Below, piece after piece: positions 1 to 8,900 of a stretch of DNA of 20,779 nucleotides (position 1 is the first letter of the stretch; the number at the start of each line of letters is the position of its first letter). The stretch comes from Bacteroidota bacterium (lineage in GTDB: Bacteria; Spirochaetota; Spirochaetia; JABMQR01): contig JABMQR010000223.1 in NCBI GenBank assembly GCA_013202335.1, positions 1 through 20,779 of the forward strand, read 5' to 3'. The notes under the pieces were generated by a model. It saw nothing but the letters and a program-made list of their open reading frames with translations. It did no database searches and was not told the origin of the DNA. Made by a program: the position numbers and the translations under genes.

Positions 1-130
1 CCATATAAGAGTATGGTGGATTTTATTTTCCCTTTTATGGTGAAAATTATTTTCCGCTATATGGTGAAAATTATTTTCCGCGGTATGGTGAAAATTATTT
101 TCCTGAATATGGTGGTTTTTGCTTGACTTT
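1..130. mobile_element. Probable end of an IS21-like insertion sequence with a 24-bp repeat array
   Basis: Five copies of a unit beginning TATGGTG start at 12, 36, 60, 84 and 108, an exact 24-bp period. The three central copies share TATGGTGAAAATTATTTTCC; the outer two (12 and 108) are degenerate. The array stops where the coding sequence of the truncated glycosidase begins (about 121-132), so it belongs to an inserted element that disrupted that gene. Multiple short repeats at the termini are known for the IS21 family; that family assignment is inference, because no transposase gene lies inside the window. The exact terminus and target duplication cannot be fixed from one end. Confidence 0.5.
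12..120. repeat. 24-bp tandem repeat, five units, each with a near-palindromic core
   Basis: Units start at 12, 36, 60, 84 and 108. The core GAAAATTATTTTC of the three central units is a 13-bp near-palindrome (6-bp arms around one base). Copies 2-4 are almost identical; the first reads TATGGTGGATTTTATTTTCC and the last only TATGGTGGTTTTT. The constant spacing with a palindromic core fits repeated protein-binding sites, such as transposase-binding sites at an element end. Confidence 0.85.
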
Positions 131-961
131 CACATCGTAATGGGTCTTGAAATAACCTGCAATGGCCTGCGACTGCTCTGCATCCGCTACACTCAGAAAG
201 ACAGCAAAGGCCGATCCCCAGATATCATGTTCACGGCATTTGAGGGTTGCCGCATGGAACAGACCGGTATCTGCATCCCAGAAAACTTTGCGAATGCTTG
301 CAGCAACACGAATTGCTTCCTCGCTCCACTTACGTGACTCGTCCTCCTGATGTCCCGAAATCAATAAGTCTGACAGTTGTCGACAAGCCTGCACGTAGAG
401 CAGTGAGCAGAACAACACATCGCCTTGTTTGCGTATGGTGTCAGTAAGGCCATATGGACATCGATCCCATACCTGTGTTGGATCAATATACACCAGTCCT
501 GTTTTGGCGTTTCGGGGCACCGTATCCATCGTCTTAACGAGAGGAGTCAGTACTTCTCTCAAAAAATTTACATTCCTGGTTTTTTGATACGTATGGAAGG
601 CAACCCCCACGGTAAACTGGCTGCCATCGGCAACGGGATTCTCGCCCATGGTGCCATATCCAGGCTTGTAGATTGGGGTACCGTCGTATTTTACGCAATC
701 GACGCCAGCGCCATCCGCGTTCATGCTTCGCATAAAAAGGCGGCAGGCCTCGGTCAATTCTTTGTCGGAGTAGGACGTTATTGATCCTTCCAGCGTATAC
801 TCGTAATCCCGCAGCCAGAATGCCTCATACCCGATCCCCACCTGCGGGGGGAAGGCAGCAGTTCCATCATTCATTTCACGCCTGGAAGCTCGAATAATCC
901 GGTGGGCTTCCGTACTCAGCCAGGAGACCGCTTCAAAAACCTTTCCTTTTGTCATACTCAT
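95..961 (-). pseudogene. Six-hairpin glycoside hydrolase, C-terminally truncated by an IS end
   Basis: The start at 961 is chosen because the upstream bases on the minus strand read AGGAAAATATG, a good ribosome site, and the protein then begins MSMTKGKVFEAV. The frame is open further upstream to 1216, but that stretch looks non-coding or foreign. Visible family-like segments are FWLRDYEYTLEG (about residues 48-59), DGSQFTVGVAFHTYQKT (112-128) and YGLTDTIRKQGDVLFCSLLY (170-189), as in bacterial glucosidase-like enzymes with an (alpha/alpha)6 barrel. After residue 277 (near base 131) the reading frame runs into the 24-bp repeat array and stops at 95. The second half of the barrel is therefore missing and the product should be inactive. 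Substrate is unknown. The segment is visibly richer in GC than the next gene upstream. Confidence 0.7.
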
Positions 962-1178
962 ATTTTCCTGCTTGTTCTTTATATATTCTAATCTGCAGCA
1001 ACTGGAACTCTGGATCATTAAGTTGTGCAAACCAATCCAAGGCAGACCATCAATATTGCCGCTCTTTTTGCAGTGTATAGGATCTTCACGTGGAAATGGA
1101 GACCGTTCCAGGCTGTCACGAGGCTGCTGTTTTTTGGGCGGCTGCAACTGATGTGCAGTAACCATCCGAACAGCCGTC

Positions 1179-1982
1179 TCATTGCTGACATAATGTCCCC
1201 AAAGTTTGTTGTTCACTACTTTTTTGAATTATATATAAATATCTATTGGTAAATTTTATAAAATCTTCATATTCCATATCTGGTGAAATGGATTCAATAT
1301 GTATTTTACTATATAGCCATTCATTGTTTTCATTCACAAAATCATCTTTATATTTATCACTAATAATATACTTTTTTTTCATAAACATGTAATGGGCCTC
1401 TGTAAAATCAATCCCAATATATTTCCATTTGTTTTTATCAATCAAATTTGCTATTTCTGTATCTGCTATTTCTATTTTTTTAGTTTGTTTTTTTGGATCA
1501 AACACAAAATCTGAATAAAAAATTCCAATATTTCCGTTTTCTTTTAGAATATCAAAGAGATAATCCAATGTAGCAGAATAATCATTGCTGAAATAGATTG
1601 AATCTACAAGTATAATTATTGAGTATCTGTCTTTTGGTAAATTTAAGTTATTTATATTGCCCTGATGAAAAGATAGAGACTCATTTAGTTGAAACTTATT
1701 TTTTGCATAATCTACTGCATTCTTTGAAAAATCTATCCCGGTTATTTTCGAATTTGTCATTTTATTTATATAATTATCAATATTTCCGTTTCCGCAACCG
1801 ATATCAAGACAATTATCAGATTCAGAAATCTGAAGATATTTTATCAGGGAGTCGAGTTGTGAAATATCCGAAAACCCATCTTGAGAAAGATCAATTTCAA
1901 ATACATCATGACAATACTTTGAAAAGGTTTTAGATGATTCTATTCGATAATAAAAATCTTCATATATTTCATTACTATCCAT
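1179..1982 (-). CDS. Class I SAM-dependent methyltransferase
   Basis: The product is 267 residues. Motif I (LDIGCGNGNI, residues 59-68) is the glycine-rich S-adenosylmethionine loop, the acidic residue closing beta 2 is D84 in TGIDFSKNAV, and the motif IV region is ILVDSIYF (about 124-131). The substrate cannot be told from sequence. The start is supported by AGGAAAGG eight bases before the ATG. The gene is very AT-rich compared with the sequence on its left, and the last dozen or so residues (SSEQQTLGTLCQQ) run across the composition break near 1200. The natural C-terminus may therefore have been replaced, or the neighbouring sequence inserted immediately behind it. The gene looks horizontally acquired (inference from composition). 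No partner gene is adjacent. Confidence 0.8.
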   Translation of the reverse strand: MDSNEIYEDFYYRIESSKTFSKYCHDVFEIDLSQDGFSDISQLDSLIKYLQISESDNCLDIGCGNGNIDNYINKMTNSKITGIDFSKNAVDYAKNKFQLNESLSFHQGNINNLNLPKDRYSIIILVDSIYFSNDYSATLDYLFDILKENGNIGIFYSDFVFDPKKQTKKIEIADTEIANLIDKNKWKYIGIDFTEAHYMFMKKKYIISDKYKDDFVNENNEWLYSKIHIESISPDMEYEDFIKFTNRYLYIIQKSSEQQTLGTLCQQ

Positions 1983-2054
1983 GTATAAAGCCTTTCCTAT
2001 TACATTAGATATTCAAATTGACTGAAATTATTTTTGTGCACGTTTGTTGGAACT

Positions 2055-2282
2055 TCAACTCCCCTGTTTTATATCTTTATCTTTCATCCCCTCCAACAGC
2101 CTTACCGCCTCCTCATAATTTTCATCGCTTGTTATGAGTTTAACTCCATCAGGTATAGCCATATATGGGCGCACTCCTCCACAATCATCTGCTTGTACAA
2201 TGCATTCAATATTACTTTCCAACAAAACAGAGGCAAACATTTCGGCTTCCGGACGGTTGTTAAAGATTTTCACTACCTTCAT
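2055..2282 (-). CDS. DUF2007-family small protein
   Basis: This 75-residue protein begins MKVVKIFNNRPEAEMFASVL, the ferredoxin-like start typical of DUF2007 proteins, sometimes labelled putative signal-transducing proteins. It continues with LLESNIECIVQADDCGG and a C-terminal YEEAVRLLEGM segment, consistent with a beta-alpha-beta fold of usual family length. No catalytic residues are evident and the function is unknown. The start is well defined by AGGAGG eight bases upstream. A TATAAT hexamer on the minus strand (2311-2316) sits 28 bases before the ATG, next to the MITE-like element, and could be its -10 box; no convincing -35 accompanies it. Confidence 0.8.
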   Translation of the reverse strand: MKVVKIFNNRPEAEMFASVLLESNIECIVQADDCGGVRPYMAIPDGVKLITSDENYEEAVRLLEGMKDKDIKQGS

Positions 2283-2324
2283 GGTTTAAACCTCCTAATC
2301 CTGCTTAAGAATTATAATAGAGTA

Positions 2325-2491
2325 TAAACTGACCGGAAGTCGGTGGGATTCTACCAGCTGGAAATCTACTGGTAGAAAGAAATTAGCAAAGAAATATTCA
2401 CTAAAAAACGTGAAAAAGTTTTTTGTTCGAATAATTCTTTTGTTTAAATAGGTTTATCAATTAGATAACCCACCGGCTTCCGGTCAGTTTA
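2325..2491. mobile_element. 167-bp MITE-like element with 23-bp terminal inverted repeats and 9-bp target duplication
   Basis: The left end (2325-2347, starting TAAACTGACCGGAAG) and right end (2469-2491, ending CTTCCGGTCAGTTTA) are inverted repeats matching at 22 of 23 positions. Directly outside them the 9-mer AATAGAGTA is duplicated (2316-2324 and 2492-2500). The interior has no open reading frame. It contains two stem-loops: CTACCAG/CTGGTAG (2351-2357 with 2369-2375) and an A/T-only pair AAAAAAC/GTTTTTT (2403-2409 with 2418-2424). This is the layout of a non-autonomous element mobilised in trans by a transposase that makes 9-bp duplications. It lies in the gap between the CPBP protease and DUF2007 genes. 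Confidence 0.85.
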
Positions 2492-2529
2492 AATAGAGTA
2501 TATCATAATTCAGGTAAGACCACTGCATT

Positions 2530-3189
2530 TCAACCTAATAAATCCAACACCAAAAAACCAAATAAAACCAGTGCAAGATCAGCACTGACATGTATTAACC
2601 ATGAAGCTAGAATACTCTCTGTTTTTTTTACAAAATAGGCAAATATCAATCCTCCGACAAACAAACCAACCAACATAACCATCATGAGCCCTGTACTGAA
2701 CCATGCTTCAAATATACTCACATGATATATTGCAAAGGCTGCCGATGAGATGATATAAGCAGGTTTATGCCAGCCTCGCTTTAACAATTCCTGGAAAATA
2801 AACCCTCTAAAAAAATATTCTTCTATAAGTGAATTGACAAATATGGTATACACACCGGCAAAAACCATACCCCGATTACTTAGCTTCATGCGATTGATAA
2901 AATCCGAGCTGATTGCCTCTATATCAATGAATGATTTTAATACAAAAGCCGCTGCAAAAATTAGCATAAACATAAAAATCGACCATAAAAGAGTAAATTT
3001 CTGCTCTGTTTTTTTAATTCTTATAGAGAACTTTGATTGTAACAGGTAGTGTTGAATCACAAATGGGAATAAAGTAAACATTGGAATCTTTATGATTGTT
3101 TTAATGATATAAGGAGTCATTAAAATCTGTTCAACTACATAGAGAATTAACAGACAAGCAACAGAGTACGCTATAATTTTTATTTTCAT
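2530..3189 (-). CDS. CPBP-family (CAAX/bacteriocin-processing) intramembrane metalloprotease
   Basis: From the ATG at 3189 the product has 219 residues and several hydrophobic segments. The family motifs are present: EEYFFRG (E123, E124, R128), FAIYH with H156, and a late H200 in WLIHVSADL. In this family these glutamates and histidines form the metal-dependent active site within the membrane. Members cleave prenylated or other membrane peptides or act as scaffolds; the substrate here is unknown. An upstream ATG at 3222 would add MGRKGQGDRDN. I prefer 3189 because the upstream ATG lacks a ribosome site and the bases after it are purine-rich like a leader. Neither neighbour indicates bacteriocin immunity or processing. 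Confidence 0.8.
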   Translation of the reverse strand: MKIKIIAYSVACLLILYVVEQILMTPYIIKTIIKIPMFTLFPFVIQHYLLQSKFSIRIKKTEQKFTLLWSIFMFMLIFAAAFVLKSFIDIEAISSDFINRMKLSNRGMVFAGVYTIFVNSLIEEYFFRGFIFQELLKRGWHKPAYIISSAAFAIYHVSIFEAWFSTGLMMVMLVGLFVGGLIFAYFVKKTESILASWLIHVSADLALVLFGFLVLDLLG

Positions 3190-3474
3190 GTTATCTCTAT
3201 CACCCTGCCCCTTTCTCCCCATACATAATCATATCATTTGTATATTAGCTGAGCAAAAAGCATCATTTCAAACAAATAATTTTCTTTATTTAAGATAACG
3301 CATATAGAGGTATATTTAAAGAATTATTATCTTTTTCAAATTCATCAAACTGCTTCTTACCAGAAGTTCAGGTTCAAAATTCAAAAAATATGTCTTTAGG
3401 GAACACTAGCGGCAATTTTCTGATAATTTTTTTAAAATAAATGATTTTCCGGAAGACAAACAAATCGTCGGCCA

Positions 3475-4794
3475 TCACACCAATCTTGATTCCAACCTGT
3501 TCACTATCTCAGGATGCTCATCAGCAATATCCTTCATCTCCCAGGGATCATTCTCACAATCATATAATTGCGGTTTTTCCCCATCAAAGAACATAGCTTT
3601 ATAAGACCCTTCCATAACCATTTTCCAATCATTAAGCGCTGAATATGCCCAAATACGAGGACCCTGCTCATCAATTCCCGTTAAGAAGGGCTTGAATGAG
3701 AGCGACTCAAAACTATCCGGAATATCCAGATCACACAAATCCAGAAGTGTGGCAGCTAAATCCTGAAGCTCAAAAAACTCACCTGAAACTGCACTCTGCT
3801 TGATCCCCGGACCGGAAATTACCATAGGAATAGAAACCGATCCACGCTCCGGCCTGTTTTTTCCATACCGGCCGAAATCACCCAGCATCTCACCATGATC
3901 TGAAGTATATACAATTATCGTATTTTCCAGCTCATCCTTTGCCTCAAGAGAGTGCAGAAGCAGCCCTATATTTCGATCGATATTCTCAATCATGGCAGCA
4001 AAGTTCTGCCGAATCCTGTTCTCAGTCTCCGATGACAGCTCTCCCTTTTGAACAGGTGCGGGAAAATCAACATCTTCCCATTTAGATTTCATCTTTTGGG
4101 TAATATCCCAGGGGGGATGCGGGCCGGTAAAATTCACCTGCATGAAAAAGGGCTTCTCTGAATCAAATGCATCAAGCAGATCCAGCCCATTATTAGTAAG
4201 CCAGTTATCACAATAAGCATCTTCCGGTAGTTGAGTACTGGATGTATCCTGACGATATGCCCTCCGTCCTGCAAAATCCTCTACATGCATATCAGCCAGA
4301 CCCTGTTCATGAAGATATGAAAAATAGGGGCCTTTTGGAGTCACTTTTCCTGAGTTGTATCCATCCCATTTCCCTTCATTATCTATGGCATGCGTGAAAC
4401 CCAACTCGCCCAGACTCTCGACCCATCCATCAAGTCCCCAGTCATGAGTATCCTTATGCAGATCGAATTTCCCTACTCCTCCAACATTGTACCCGGCCTC
4501 TTTCAGACTGGAATAAAAAGTCGGCAGGTCGGTTGGATAATCCTGTCCATTATCCACTACTCCGCACTGTTCGTACCGCATTCCTGAAGCAAGACAGGCC
4601 CGAGCTGGGGCACAGAGCGGCGATGGGGTGATCGCACGATAAAAGGTTGTCCCGCGTTCCATAAGTTTCTGCAGCTCAGGAACCTTTAACGGTAAAGGCG
4701 GGTTGGCCAGTTTTTCCAGGACATCATTCGGATACGGCATCCAGTCACCCCTGTGATGATCGGATACTAAAAGTAAAATATTCGGTCTCTTCAT
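3475..4794 (-). CDS. Sulfatase (alkaline-phosphatase superfamily, type I)
   Basis: This 439-residue protein has the type I sulfatase signature CAPAR (C61 to R65), where the cysteine is converted to formylglycine. Metal and active-site residues also visible are D12/H13 in LLLVSDHH, K109 and H113 in GKFDLH, H226 in TGPHPPW, D299/H300 in YTSDHGEM and K312. There is no signal peptide, so it is predicted cytoplasmic unless the start is wrong. Activity would need a formylglycine-generating or anaerobic sulfatase-maturating enzyme, and none is in the window. Its ATG directly follows the TAG stop of the upstream broken sulfatase (TAGATG), so the pair formed an operon. Substrate is unknown; the family desulfates glycans or other sulfate esters. 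Confidence 0.9.
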   Translation of the reverse strand: MKRPNILLLVSDHHRGDWMPYPNDVLEKLANPPLPLKVPELQKLMERGTTFYRAITPSPLCAPARACLASGMRYEQCGVVDNGQDYPTDLPTFYSSLKEAGYNVGGVGKFDLHKDTHDWGLDGWVESLGELGFTHAIDNEGKWDGYNSGKVTPKGPYFSYLHEQGLADMHVEDFAGRRAYRQDTSSTQLPEDAYCDNWLTNNGLDLLDAFDSEKPFFMQVNFTGPHPPWDITQKMKSKWEDVDFPAPVQKGELSSETENRIRQNFAAMIENIDRNIGLLLHSLEAKDELENTIIVYTSDHGEMLGDFGRYGKNRPERGSVSIPMVISGPGIKQSAVSGEFFELQDLAATLLDLCDLDIPDSFESLSFKPFLTGIDEQGPRIWAYSALNDWKMVMEGSYKAMFFDGEKPQLYDCENDPWEMKDIADEHPEIVNRLESRLV

Positions 4795-5282
4795 CTAGCT
4801 AATACCCCTCCTTACTGCATAATCGTCCCAAAAAATCTTACCTAACGGATGATCTCTATCATCCCATTCATCACGCATCTGAAACAACTGAGTACGTAAT
4901 CGGGTAAGAACATCTTTCATCGAAGGATCACCGGCCAGATTATTCATCTCCCAGGGATCATTTTCCAAATCAAACAACTCGGCAGCATCAGTACCATTTC
5001 CCATATATTCAATAAGCTTGTACTGTCTGTCCTTAACTCCTCTGAGCAGCTCTTTAAATGCAAAATAAAGATACTTGCGGGGTTCTTCCTCCATCTGCAG
5101 CCCATCAACCCAGTTGATCCCTTCCACACTCTCCGGAATATCAGTATTAGTCAAACCACACAAAGTTGGAAAAATATCAAAGAGATAAGCATATCGATTC
5201 GTCCTCTCACCCGTAGGAAGCCCAGGTCGCCGTATCCCTGATCATCGGTAAGTACGAATATAACATTTGGTCTTTTTTTCAT
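4795..5282 (-). pseudogene. Sulfatase remnant with a large internal deletion
   Basis: The minus strand from 5282 begins [21 protein letters not shown], a textbook sulfatase N-terminus. About 60 bases in, near 5213-5224, the sequence jumps to a sulfatase C-terminal segment in another frame: [20 protein letters not shown], then residues ending DYAVRRGIS at 4795. Roughly 350 residues, including the CxPxR formylglycine site, are missing. The initial frame ends after about 40 codons, so the product is non-functional. The C-terminal fragment (4795-5163) is open but has no proper start of its own. The upstream region carries AAGGG before the ATG, so transcription through to the intact sulfatase at 4794 may persist. 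Confidence 0.88.
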
Positions 5283-5465
5283 GCGTTGTATCCCTTATGT
5301 AGTGATTCATACTAGCACAAGATGGCTGCACAAACTGTTGGAAATATTTTCAATTCATTGGCTTATTTATATTGAAATGTGTTTAATAATGAATTTTACG
5401 GTAATTTCACCAGGTATTTTTAGAAAAGGGTGTATGTATTTGGAACTACTGGGAATCTCTTCTGA

Positions 5466-5753
5466 TCAGGACTCCAGATACTCCCTGATCGTCTCACCAT
5501 GACAGGCTTTAGGTGCGCACCAGCAGAACAACCTGACTTTACCATGCTCGATTAAAGAATCCTTAATCTCCTGCAGATAAGGATGGTCATACATCATCTT
5601 TTCATAAAAGTATTTCTTATATCTAACACACACTTCAGCCCTGTCCGCTTCTTCCTTCATAATAAAAGGATTTCCTAAAGGAGTACTCCTGTCAATTTTA
5701 AAATCATACGGGTACTGCGGCATATCGTAATCCATATTCATTATTTCTATCAT
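5466..5753 (-). CDS. DUF4326 domain protein
   Basis: From the ATG at 5753 the product has 95 residues. The start is chosen because GGAG lies six bases upstream; the frame could extend to a TTG at 5765. Two conserved blocks of the DUF4326 family are visible: RSTPLGNPF (about residues 22-30) and the cysteine-rich CWCAPKACHGETI near the C-terminus. The family is common in phages and in scattered bacterial genomes and its biochemical function is not established. The cysteine/histidine cluster could bind metal (inference). It stands alone between the sulfatase remnant and the hybrid kinase, without other phage genes. Confidence 0.8.
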   Translation of the reverse strand: MIEIMNMDYDMPQYPYDFKIDRSTPLGNPFIMKEEADRAEVCVRYKKYFYEKMMYDHPYLQEIKDSLIEHGKVRLFCWCAPKACHGETIREYLES

Positions 5754-5999
5754 CAGGTTCTCCAAAAATCATCTATAATATAGAGTAGTATTATATCACA
5801 AATTGTTCTTTCCAATTAATAAAAGATTTGCTTTGTGTAGAAGACCTCCACGTAAGGACTTACCTCTCACAATACACTAATTACCACTTTATTATAAAAA
5901 AACAGCTATATTCTTCTCAAATACTTTTTCAAGCGATGTCGCTGAATTACAAACTGATTCAACCTGTTAATCTGCGAAACAACAAATGGTTTATTGATT

Positions 6000-8900
6000 T
6001 TATTGGGTTTTTATATCAATTATTCTTCTAATCTTCTGTGTTAATTCCTTAATATTAAACGGTTTGGTAAGAAATCCTTCTATTCCGGCTTCAAGTACCA
6101 TTTGCTCATCTAACTGATTACTGAACCCGGTACAAAGAATGATAGGTATTGACTTCCTTAACTTTTTAACATATTTTGCCAGCTCAAATCCACAGAGACC
6201 TGGCATGGTTTGATCAGTTATAAGTAAGTCAAATGAATCAGGGTTTTGTTCAAATGCACGCAATGCGGCCTCACCTTCCGAAAAGATTGTGACCTTATAG
6301 CCAATGTTTCTTAAAATATCACCAATAACATTACTTAATTGTTCTTCATCATCAACAAGTAGTATGCTTTCTTGACCACCAAATACATCAATCTCTTTTT
6401 CCATTTTCTCCTTGAATAAATCATCTGTTTTGGGGAAAAAAAGTTGAACTTCGGTTCCAATCCCAATTTCACTTTTGACAATGATGTTACCATTAAATTG
6501 TTTCATAATACCAAAAACAACAGCTAAACCCATGCCAGTTCCAGCACCAATCTCTTTTGTCGTAAAAAATGGTTCAAACATGTGTATAAATGTTTCTTTA
6601 TCCATTCCACCACCATTATCTTTAACAGATAAAAGGGAATAGAAGCCTGGTTTGATGATACCGATTTGCCCCATGACCTGAGTTTCTATATGAATTTCGT
6701 TAAGTGATAATTTTAAAACTCCCATTTCCCCCATTGCCTGGGTTGCATTGGTGCATAAGTTTACTATCACTTCATGGATTTTCGTTGATTCTGCCAAAAC
6801 AGGTTCTGTATCTTTCTCAATTTCTAAATCTAATTGAACAGATGAGGGTATGGTTGCTTGGAGTAATTGCATCACTTCATCTATTATAGGTTTCAGGAAA
6901 ATTGGCTCCAAATTCTCTACCTGGTATCTACTGAAAGTCAGTATCTGCTTTACTAGATTCTTTGCTCTTTCACTAGCTATCAGGATTTGATTAATATTTT
7001 TACCAACAAAACTCTCTTCATTTACATCCATGAGTAACATTTCTGCATAGCCAATAATTACAGCAAGCATATTGTTAAAATCATGAGCAATCCCACCAGC
7101 GAGCTGCCCTATGGATTCCATTTTTTCAAATTGTCGTATTTGGTCTTCCATTTTAGTTTCTTTTGAAATATCACGTTTAACTGAAACAAAATTAACAATC
7201 TCTTCAATACTATTTCTTACCGGGGAGATTATGGCTTCTTCAGTATATAAAGAGCCATCCTTCTTTTTATTGATAAATTTACCTGACCAAGTATCTCCAT
7301 TTAGTAAGATCTCCCAGAGTTTACTATAATATGATTTTTCATGTTTTCCACTTTTAAAAATTCTAGTGTTCTGCCCAAGTAATTCTTCAGTTGTATATCC
7401 TGTAATGCCCTCTGCAGCAGGATTGGCATATTGAATATTACCGGACACATCTGTAATGATAATTGTCTCAGCAGCTTGTTCAATAGCTGTCGTCAATCGA
7501 TTTCGTTCTTCTTCACTTTTTAAATTTTCGGTGATATCTGTAATTGATCCAATTACCTTAATTACTTCATTTTTTTCAAATATTGGTTGTGCTTTTACAC
7601 GTATCCATCGGTGATTATTTGCATAAGTTATTAAGGGGAATTCCAAATCATAAGTGAGGCCGTCATTGAGACATTGTTGAAATGCAGATGAGATTTTTTC
7701 CTTATCCTCTGGATAAAAACAATTTAAACTTTCGCTGATGTGATCAATCATAGGATTAATAGGTATTTCATATACGCCATAGAGTCCCTCAGTCCAATAC
7801 ATTTCACCTGTTTCTTTAGAATACTCCCACCCACCTGATTTATTAATTATTTCTATATCACTGAGGAGTCTTTCATTCTGCAATAGCCTTTCCTGCATTT
7901 TAAGGCGTTCGGAAATGTCTCTGACAAAAGCCAGGAAAAGTTTTTCATCCTGCCCCTCATAGAGTGAAATATGGATTTCCACTGGAAATGTTTCCCCATT
8001 CTTTTTCTTATGTTGTCCAAAAAGATTTACTGAATTATCCTTTGAAATATTATCGAAATGTTTCTGTAATATCCCTTGATCTGTAAAAACAGTATCAATC
8101 TCCATGATAGTTAAGGATAACAACTTTTGCTTGGTATAACCTAATGAATCAATCGCTTTTCGATTGGCATCATAGATCCCCCCGAAATAATCACATATAA
8201 AGATAGCATCAGGAGCATATTCGTATACAGAGTGGAGATGTTCATGACTTTTTTGGATTACCTTTGTATCTTGAATAACAAGGTTTTCAATATCAGGATA
8301 CCTGCTTAAAACATCTAATAACAAAGGTTTTAAGAAAGAATCTAAATTCTCTACCCCCAGCCAAGGCAAGGGGTCAATAAAACCAGAGGATTCGTATACA
8401 ATTTCAAAGGAATCATTTTTATTCCATTTCCCGATATATGCCTTCTTCGCTATATGATTATTTTCCTTAAACTCAATTTCGCCAAAGACTGTTTGGATTT
8501 TTTGTCCTGGGGCTTTCTTTTGGATTTTATCAACGCTAATAGAATTACAAGCTTCGACAATCTGTTTCCACATAAAAATTTGCGTGAAGGCCATAGCTAC
8601 CGGGTCGGTAATTGAGAATTCATTTTTATACTCTAATAGGAAATTTTTCTTAAACGAATTATTTAAGGGATTATCTAAAGATTTAAAATATGACCAGCAA
8701 GAAGAGTGCAAAATAGTGTTTTTTTCAACGTTTTTTAACTCCTGTGCAGTAATCGATGTGGAGAAAATTTGTTGTTTTTCACCAGAATTACATTTTTGTT
8801 CAAATTGATTAAAAAAATGAATATTGCTGTATCCATTGATTGTATTGATAATTACATCAGGTTTCTTTTTTTGAATATCAATTAGAATCTCTTCAAAGTC

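Noticed and set aside
1..120. CRISPR array interpretation of the 24-bp repeats
   Set aside because: The units are contiguous with no unique spacers, and no cas genes are present. The array abuts a gene disruption, which fits an IS end better.
425..784. 119-codon plus-strand open frame
   Set aside because: It is a shadow of the glycoside hydrolase on the minus strand, which carries family-like motifs.
3190..3474. Possible remnant gene in the gap between the CPBP protease and the sulfatase
   Set aside because: No frame gives a recognisable protein segment and no repeat or hairpin stands out. It is treated as plain intergenic sequence.
5466..5753. DUF4326 gene as evidence of a prophage
   Set aside because: The family occurs in phages, but no integrase, structural, lysis or packaging gene is adjacent, so a lone gene is insufficient.
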